Below are positions 40,432 through 45,542 of a stretch of 45,542 nucleotides of DNA, in pieces; within the stretch, counting starts at the first letter, position 1; the number at the start of each line of letters is the position of its first letter. Under the pieces are notes generated by a model, which saw only the letters and a program-made list of their open reading frames with translations, was not told where the DNA came from and made no database searches. The position numbers were made by a program, and so were the translations under genes. The DNA is taken from contig SHMX01000012.1 in assembly GCA_008080745.1 (NCBI GenBank), positions 1 to 45,542 on the forward strand, read 5' to 3'. The DNA comes from Candidatus Thorarchaeota archaeon (lineage in GTDB: Archaea; Asgardarchaeota; Thorarchaeia; Thorarchaeales; Thorarchaeaceae).

Positions 40432-41361
40432 ATGGACCAACTCGATAAAGCAATCTTGATGGAGCTCGGTATGGATTGTAGAGCCTCGTATTCAATGATT
40501 GCTAGGAAATACGGAGTTTCCGTCACAACAATTAAGAAGCGGGTTACATCGTTGATTGAGAGTAGAATCATTCAAGGGTTCAGTGTTCAGCCAAATCAAC
40601 AGCTATTCGGTGCAAGCAGTGCAATTGCTCTTCTAAAACTCTCTGAAATCCCAGATGAAATTCTGGAATATGTAGGTGCTAACAAGTTTGTATCCGCAGC
40701 AGGATTAGGTCTGAATCACGAGGGATTTGTAGTCATCCTATATAGAAATAATGCAGAATTAGCACAAGTAACGGAAATGTTCTATTCAATCTCCCAAATC
40801 GATGATTTTGAAATATATCAGGTTTTACTGCCATTACAAGAAAGACAGCATGTTCCTACAAAAAGTATCACAGATATGAAGCGAATCGATTGGAAGATAA
40901 TTCATCTGCTACAGGATGACGGGAGGAAACCACTTAGCGAGCTATCTTCTCAAATGGCAGCATCTGTACCAACTATCAGAAAGAGGTTGAATTTTCTAAA
41001 GAAACACCATCTTATCGATGTCACCATACTTCTAAACCCAGGAGCTATCCAAAAGGGATTCATGGTGATCATAACCATTGAACTTCCAAGTATTACCTCA
41101 GAGGAGCATTTCATTATGGAAGAGAAAATAAGAGAGAGAATGAAGGATAATTTCTGGGTCAGTTGGAAGGTAGTGGATAGGCCAATTTTACTTCTAGCCT
41201 TTCAAGCAACCAATCCTATTGAAGTGAATCATATACGCGAGGGCCTTCTGAACCTGTTCCCTCACGCCACCTTGCTCAGTGAAACAATTGGGGGTGAGAT
41301 TCAGTATTTTCCTGATTTTAGAATGAACGTTGTCGAGTCAGAAGCAGCTCGAAAACGATAG
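40432..41361 (+). CDS. Tandem Lrp/AsnC-type transcription regulator
   Basis: A 309-residue protein with two Lrp-like modules. HTH 1 is at about 1-45 (MDQLDKAILMELGMDCRASY, SMIARKYGVSVTTIKKRVTS). A ligand-type alpha/beta region follows at about 60-135. HTH 2 is at about 145-190 (DWKIIHLLQDDGRKPLSELS, SQMAASVPTIRKRLNFLKKH), followed by a second alpha/beta region. Double Lrp proteins are common in archaea. The ligand and targets are unknown. Confidence 0.85.
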   Translation: MDQLDKAILMELGMDCRASYSMIARKYGVSVTTIKKRVTSLIESRIIQGFSVQPNQQLFGASSAIALLKLSEIPDEILEYVGANKFVSAAGLGLNHEGFVVILYRNNAELAQVTEMFYSISQIDDFEIYQVLLPLQERQHVPTKSITDMKRIDWKIIHLLQDDGRKPLSELSSQMAASVPTIRKRLNFLKKHHLIDVTILLNPGAIQKGFMVIITIELPSITSEEHFIMEEKIRERMKDNFWVSWKVVDRPILLLAFQATNPIEVNHIREGLLNLFPHATLLSETIGGEIQYFPDFRMNVVESEAARKR

Positions 41362-41368
41362 TGCAATA

Positions 41369-42007
41369 TTATATTGGTAGAATCTCTCCATCTTCGGGAA
41401 TAACACAGCGCTGAGCAGGAAATCTCTTGTGAAAGTTCTTACAAAAACTTCCGGGACGACGAACAAGCCAGTGCATAGGAACAATTACTGAGGGAAAGGG
41501 ATCAAACTTCTCAAGAGTGTCATAGACTTTTGTGGGGGATGCAGCAAACACACCACTAATAGGTACTGCCAGAACATCTAAAGCTCGTCCTGCAAATGCT
41601 CCAAATTCTTTTGCGTCCCCACAATGACCAAATTTGAATGTATCAAATTGTATCTCCACACCATAATTCTCGACTCCACTAAAGAGTCCATGACGCATTT
41701 TTGTAAATATGAAATGCAAATCGCCTTCGGTTAGATGTTCTCCGTCTTCAACTGTTCGAATTTGGTCCTGCCATTGTTCATATCTATCTGCCACTTGTTC
41801 GTTACATATGAATAGAGCATCAGGATTACGTTTTAGAAAAACGTCAACTCCACCCGTATGATCAGAATGATAATGAGTACAATACAAGATGTCACCATCA
41901 TGTTTTCCTGCTGTTTTGTCTCTAGGATCGATTAGGACGGCATAATTTGGTGTCTTCAGAAGAAAACCGGATTGTCCTAGAAATCTAATCTCTAAATCTT
42001 CGTTCAT
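41369..42007 (-). CDS. Metallo-beta-lactamase-fold hydrolase, UlaG/UPF0173-like
   Basis: A 212-residue hydrolase with the metal motif LYCTHYHSDHTGGV (HxHxDH) near residue 45 and further ligands in KFGHCGDAKEFG and VPMHWL. The N-terminus EIRFLGQSGFLLKTPNYAVL is typical of the UlaG-like group. The substrate is unknown. The ATG at 42007 follows AGGTGG. It is convergent with the Lrp-type gene and divergent from the histidine kinase. Confidence 0.87.
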   Translation of the reverse strand: MNEDLEIRFLGQSGFLLKTPNYAVLIDPRDKTAGKHDGDILYCTHYHSDHTGGVDVFLKRNPDALFICNEQVADRYEQWQDQIRTVEDGEHLTEGDLHFIFTKMRHGLFSGVENYGVEIQFDTFKFGHCGDAKEFGAFAGRALDVLAVPISGVFAASPTKVYDTLEKFDPFPSVIVPMHWLVRRPGSFCKNFHKRFPAQRCVIPEDGEILPI

Positions 42008-42184
42008 CAAACCACCTAACCTATGCTAAGTAATGTATCCCTATTAACAAGGGGGTTGGGATGTATACTAAAGACAGTATTTTCCCGAAGTAAAGTCCTA
42101 ACACCATTTATCTGTGTGTTTCCATATTATGATTGGTACAAATGGCAATACTATGCTCCGAAAAAACCTCTACGATGTGTGTTA

Positions 42185-43264
42185 ATGAAAACCGATGAGA
42201 AGCAGATAGAGATAGAAGCAAGTAAAGTATCCAAAGCTATTGAGTTCTCCCCAGCAACAATTGTAGTTACAGATATAGAAGGAAAAATAGAATATGTAAA
42301 TCCAAGTTTTGCTCGTATAACTGGATATTCGCCAGAAGAGGTGATTGGCAGGAACCCAAGCATACTTCAATCGGGTCGCACACCAGAATCGGTCTACATC
42401 GAAATGTGGAATACAATCCTTGCAGGCAGAGTATGGAGGGGAATGTTCATCAATAAAAAAGCAAATGGTGAATTCTACTGGGAGGACGCATGGATAGCAC
42501 CGATTAAAGATGAGAGTGGTGAGATAACGCACTTTGTGGCCATCAAGGAGGACATCACCAAACAAATACAAGCTGAAAATGAGCTTACAGAGGCATACAA
42601 AGATCTACAGATTTACTCCAGTCTGCTTCATCATGATATCAGTAATGACTTGCAGATTGTATTAGCCCAGATAGAAGTACTTGAACTGCTTACGGAGGAC
42701 TTTCAAGAGCTGAAGGAGAGTATAGAAACAATCAAAGGAGCTTCTTCTCGAATGTCACATCTTCTCCAAATGTTGGGCAGCTACAAGAAAAAACATGAAG
42801 ATAATATTGAGGTTGTGATCAGGAAACAGGTATTATTAGCCAAGGCAACTCATAGGGGAATTGAGGTGACGATCAACGCCACACCGAACATTGAGAATGT
42901 TCGAGTGGATGGTTTAGCTCTCTTCCCAGCTGTAATTGATAATTTATTGAGGAATTCATTCCAGCATGCAGGAAGTAATTTGAAAATAACAATCTCTCTT
43001 TCCATTAGTGAAGACACTCTCGTCATAAAGTATCAAGATAATGGTCCGGGTATATCATCAGAAGTCAGAGATAACTTATTCGAGAGAGGGATATCAACAA
43101 GAAATGGAGGACTGGGTCTTTATTTATCTAGAAAGATAATTGAAGGTTATGATGGAACAATAAAACTGTGTGAATGTGGAAACATTCACACTGGAGCATG
43201 TTTTGTAATCAGACTTCCAGCCACATACATTAAGAAACAACACTCTGAAAAGGAAATTCAATGA
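42185..43264 (+). CDS. PAS-domain sensor histidine kinase
   Basis: A 359-residue soluble kinase. A PAS domain with PAC lies at about 15-135 (EFSPATIVVTDIEGKIEYVN, GYSPEEVIGRNPSILQSG, HFVAIKEDITKQ). A histidine-containing segment follows (SSLLHHDISNDLQIVLAQIE, candidate phosphoacceptor His). The ATPase region has DNLLRNSFQHAG (N box), KYQDNGPGIS (G1) and GGLGLYLSRKIIEG (G2). No membrane helix is seen after the chosen ATG at 42185, which follows a short-leader region; a longer in-frame ORF upstream is less family-like. The next gene overlaps its stop (ATGATGA). No response regulator is adjacent. Confidence 0.9.
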   Translation: MKTDEKQIEIEASKVSKAIEFSPATIVVTDIEGKIEYVNPSFARITGYSPEEVIGRNPSILQSGRTPESVYIEMWNTILAGRVWRGMFINKKANGEFYWEDAWIAPIKDESGEITHFVAIKEDITKQIQAENELTEAYKDLQIYSSLLHHDISNDLQIVLAQIEVLELLTEDFQELKESIETIKGASSRMSHLLQMLGSYKKKHEDNIEVVIRKQVLLAKATHRGIEVTINATPNIENVRVDGLALFPAVIDNLLRNSFQHAGSNLKITISLSISEDTLVIKYQDNGPGISSEVRDNLFERGISTRNGGLGLYLSRKIIEGYDGTIKLCECGNIHTGACFVIRLPATYIKKQHSEKEIQ

Positions 43265-43851
43265 TGAACGCAGATGAGAGCTGGGACTACTCTCAGATTC
43301 CCAAAAGAGAATGGAAGTGGCACTTTGAGCCTCATCACTGGATGGAGCTTGAAGTCAATCCAAAAGGATTACGATATATTGGAACTGACTGGACAGTATT
43401 AAGCGGTGGGGCATACTTCGGGGGATTTCAGACTTTTGATAGCTTCCTAAAAGATGGAGGTATCCAAGAGATGCCTGATGACGTTTTCTTGGAAGTTAAA
43501 GAGTGCATTATAACACATAGAAGAAAAGGAGGAGCAACTCTCGAGTTATCCTTTATCTCAGAAATTGAGAATTTCCGATTGTGGAGGATTTTTGTCCGTC
43601 TGGACGAGAAACCAATCCGTATGGAAGAGATTTCTGAGTACAAAAATGAACAGGAGATGTCTCTTTACAAAGGTAGCATTCTTTCTGGAGACCATAAAAT
43701 TAGTTTTGTGATTCTGCTTAAATCTGGAGATGACCAAATGAAACTCTCAGGTGGATTCGAGTTCCCTATTGAATTTGGAAATTATATCATCAAGTTGGTT
43801 GCATTTAGAGATGAAATAGGAGAGATAAGAGTGGTGCTTGAAGACGACTGA
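43261..43851 (+). CDS. Unknown protein coupled to the histidine kinase
   Basis: A 196-residue protein with no recognised family. It is mostly beta-strand by pattern (WHFEPHHWMELEVNPKGLRY, FLEVKECIITHRRKGGATLE, GNYIIKLVAFRDEIGEIRVV) and has many Trp and Glu. There is no signal peptide. It begins inside the last codons of the kinase gene, which implies translational coupling and suggests a role as its partner or target. That is inference. Two consecutive ATG codons are possible starts. Confidence 0.7.
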   Translation: MMNADESWDYSQIPKREWKWHFEPHHWMELEVNPKGLRYIGTDWTVLSGGAYFGGFQTFDSFLKDGGIQEMPDDVFLEVKECIITHRRKGGATLELSFISEIENFRLWRIFVRLDEKPIRMEEISEYKNEQEMSLYKGSILSGDHKISFVILLKSGDDQMKLSGGFEFPIEFGNYIIKLVAFRDEIGEIRVVLEDD

Positions 43852-43853
43852 GA

Positions 43854-44273
43854 TCACTCATTCCTTAGGACGATACATGAGGAATCTGCTTTCGCGATAA
43901 GTTCACCTTCATCATTTCGTAAATCACATTCAATATAGCCAAGTCGTTTTCCTCGTTTTATCACAGTTGCTGATGCAATAATTTTTCCTGTAACCACCGG
44001 CTTGAGGAACTTGATGTGAAGGTCCACGGTAGTATAGCTTTCATCAGCATCAAGAGTTGTAAAGAATGCGCTTCCCATCGCTGCATCAGCAAGATCGCAC
44101 ATGACCCCTCCGTGCAGTGTATGCATTGGATTCCAATGCTCCTTGGTTGCCTCCATCTCCATAATAACACAACCTTTACTGACATCCTTCAGTTGCATTC
44201 CCAGTAGTTTTGCAATAGGTGGTGCAGGTATCTTTCCAGACTGCATAGCCAATAGTACCTCTTCATTATTCAA
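43854..44273 (-). CDS. PaaI-type acyl-CoA thioesterase (hotdog fold)
   Basis: A 139-residue hotdog-fold thioesterase. The family motif is HWNPMHTLHGGVMCDLADAA (catalytic region), followed by TTVDLHIKFLKPVVTGKIIA and GKRLGYIECDLRNDEGELIA. The start is probably TTG at 44273, which has GGAGGA six bases upstream; a TTG eight codons earlier is the alternative. It is convergent with the kinase-linked gene. The substrate is probably an aryl- or acyl-CoA. Confidence 0.87.
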   Translation of the reverse strand: MNNEEVLLAMQSGKIPAPPIAKLLGMQLKDVSKGCVIMEMEATKEHWNPMHTLHGGVMCDLADAAMGSAFFTTLDADESYTTVDLHIKFLKPVVTGKIIASATVIKRGKRLGYIECDLRNDEGELIAKADSSCIVLRNE

Positions 44274-44433
44274 TAATAGTCCTCCATAGAATAACAATCC
44301 ATAGCATATTAGTTACGATACTACCATGATAAGTACTCCGTAACGAATACGATATAAAAAAAACAATCAGCAGGTATACAAATTTGGCATATATCTATCA
44401 ACTAGTTCCAAAGATGAAAAATCAGTTTCTGGT

Positions 44434-44562
44434 TCACACCAGCCAGCACTTTGAGTCTTTTTCTAAGAAATCACCTTCGTAATACCACGCATTTCCTCTG
44501 CATCCCCCGTTCTCTGGCAAGTTAGCAACAGGCACAATGAGGATTATTACAGTAGAGTCCAA
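44434..44562 (-). CDS. Possible small protein or 3' gene remnant
   Basis: In the 410-base gap between the thioesterase and exonuclease genes, the minus strand has a protein-like frame with VPVANLPENGGCRGNAWY and FLEKDSKCWLV. Upstream of the TTG start at 44562 the frame stays open for about eight more codons, with two Cys (DLCCV). A GATAAATC box (44587-44594) lies about 25 bases before the TTG. It could be a leaderless 42-residue protein or the end of a degraded Cys-rich gene. A CTGG..CCAG hairpin overlaps the stop. No family recognised; the rest of the gap shows nothing else. Confidence 0.35.
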   Translation of the reverse strand: MDSTVIILIVPVANLPENGGCRGNAWYYEGDFLEKDSKCWLV

Positions 44563-44683
44563 GACACAACAGAGGTCATAGTCTAAGATTTATCCCGACG
44601 TTATGAATCATGATTCTTTTGTATCCACATTTTCTGAAAGGTCTTGCGTTTATTTGAGCAAAAAAGGACGAAAAAGAGTCAAA

Positions 44684-45352
44684 TCAGATATTGAATCTGC
44701 CTTCATTAATGATGTACTCTGCAATCAAGAGAATATTAAGAGCATCTCCCTCAATGTAGTATCTAAATGTGTCTAAATCTTCCATCCATAGATGATAGAT
44801 GTCTTGAGCTTTATCATCAAATCTCTCAGAAATGAGATTCTTCTGTCGGACAAGAGGAAGATCAGAGAGTTCAGAGGCTTGGAGCACACCTCTCAGACTG
44901 CGTTCTTTGAACATCTTCCGCAAAACAAAGATAAAATCAATCGGTACACTCTGCTGAATCAGGTCTACCAGCTTCCACGGCTTGATTGTCTTCTTGTATC
45001 GCTCCAATTTCATGGACAGTAGAGGAAGGTCGTAGGAACGGTGATTATAGCCCAAGACACCAAGAGGGCGTACTACATCCAGTGCCTCACCGACTTTCTG
45101 AAGCATCTGCATCTCTGCTTCATCAGTGTCCTCTTCAAGTACGAAGGTCGCAACACTAACGCCCTCACTCTGGGTCAGATAGCCCTCATCACGACAGGCT
45201 AAGGATAGACCCAGAATGCGTTCGCCAATTAAGAACTGACCATCTCGTGTATCGGTCTCGATGTCGAGGGATACGACTCGTGTCCAGTACTCTGAGAGTA
45301 CCTTCAATATCTTTAGTGTGAATGTCTCTTGATACATCTCTCTCATCCTCAT
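44684..45352 (-). CDS. DEDDy-type 3'-5' exonuclease domain protein
   Basis: A 222-residue RNase H-like exonuclease related to the DnaQ / family-B polymerase exonuclease. The motifs are VVSLDIETDT (ExoI, residues Asp and Glu), LGYNHRSYDLPLL (ExoII, Asp) and YIEGDALNILLIAEYI (ExoIII, Tyr-x3-Asp). There is no polymerase part. It may act on DNA or RNA. The ATG at 45352 overlaps the TGA stop of the upstream gene (ATGA), so the two are likely partners. Confidence 0.83.
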   Translation of the reverse strand: MRMREMYQETFTLKILKVLSEYWTRVVSLDIETDTRDGQFLIGERILGLSLACRDEGYLTQSEGVSVATFVLEEDTDEAEMQMLQKVGEALDVVRPLGVLGYNHRSYDLPLLSMKLERYKKTIKPWKLVDLIQQSVPIDFIFVLRKMFKERSLRGVLQASELSDLPLVRQKNLISERFDDKAQDIYHLWMEDLDTFRYYIEGDALNILLIAEYIINEGRFNI

Positions 45353-45542
45353 GCAACTAGGGAGGCTATGATGTGGCCTTGATAAACTTCGACATGGATT
45401 GTTTCTCGCTCTTCATAAGATGGCACTGTAGAATAGTGATACCAAGGCCTCAAGTACCACCCATCCAGATGAAGAATTGTTCTGGTTGTGGATTCATGAA
45501 AGTTTAGCACACCAATGGTATTAGCTGGAAGGTCGATATCGA
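45349..45542 (-). CDS. C-terminal part of an unrecognised protein, cut by the window edge
   Basis: The minus strand is open from the window edge to the TGA at 45349-45351. The last 63 residues contain DLPANTIGVLNFHESTTRTI, HLDGWYLRPWYHYSTVPSYE and IHVEVYQGHIIASLVA. The Trp/Tyr-rich, beta-like pattern is not one I recognise. The stop overlaps the exonuclease start. Confidence 0.7.
   Translation of the reverse strand, partial: DIDLPANTIGVLNFHESTTRTILHLDGWYLRPWYHYSTVPSYEERETIHVEVYQGHIIASLVA

Noticed and set aside
1-45542. CRISPR arrays, insertion sequences or prophage
   Set aside because: No regularly spaced repeats, transposase genes or terminal inverted repeats were seen.

Overview
The window is archaeal chromosome, most likely from an Asgard archaeon and plausibly Thorarchaeota-like. 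The evidence is a full archaeal ribosomal-protein block (S4e, L32e, L19e, L14e, L34e, Rpp29 between S17 and L29), a two-domain gelsolin-like protein at about 31 kb, an EMC3/TMCO1-like membrane protein beside adk and secY, and a NYN nuclease joined to LOTUS-like domains. Base composition is moderate. Start codons are set by GGTGA/GGAGG-type ribosome sites or by very short leaders. The recurring promoter box is CTTTAAAG/CTTAAAG. The lineage call is inference; no 16S gene is present.

Layout: 0.2-1.7 kb holds S13-S4-S11 on the plus strand. 1.7-4.3 kb holds RNA-modification genes (TiaS, Tsr3), a small Cys-rich protein and a DsrE-like protein. 4.3-4.75 kb holds three tandem micro-ORFs behind a palindrome and a TATA box. 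Convergent to them is an RNase P RNA gene (4764-5107, minus), recognised from a perfect P1 helix and conserved core strings. 5.1-7.4 kb (minus) is L34e-cmk-L14e-cbf5. A PfkB-like gene lies at 7.5-8.4 kb on the plus strand, then EMC3-like and adk (minus). After these comes a 426-base spacer with several strong hairpins, probably an unassigned structured RNA, and then secY. From 21.7 down to 11.8 kb one long minus-strand operon runs L22-S3-L29-Rpp29-S17-L14-L24-S4e-L5-S14-S8-L6-L32e-L19e-L18-S5-L30-Hsp20-L15. Relative to the common archaeal order, S13-S4-S11 is inverted and detached, L3-L4-L23-L2-S19 are missing upstream, and an Hsp20 gene is inserted.

22.0-30.7 kb is an accessory/housekeeping stretch: an intron-containing tRNA-Ser(GGA), asparaginase, geranylgeranyl reductase, RNase Z, a multi-winged-helix protein, a TrmB regulator, XTP pyrophosphatase, a luciferase-like F420-type oxidoreductase and an M20 peptidase. 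30.9-38.5 kb carries the gelsolin-like gene, a DNA methyltransferase coupled to an MCM-like protein without visible Walker motifs, a tiny Cys protein, an HTH-ferredoxin protein, the NYN-LOTUS protein and a phytoene-desaturase-like oxidoreductase. 38.5-45.5 kb has a DUF523-DUF1722 protein, a membrane protein, a tandem Lrp-type regulator, an MBL-fold hydrolase, a PAS histidine kinase overlapping an unknown partner gene, a PaaI-type thioesterase, a DEDDy exonuclease and a truncated gene at the edge.

Functionally the left half is ribosome production, tRNA/rRNA maturation (Cbf5, RNase P RNA and protein, TiaS, Tsr3, tRNA-Ser) and membrane insertion. The right half mixes regulators, redox proteins and several unrecognised genes. 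All calls come from reading the sequence; no database search was run.
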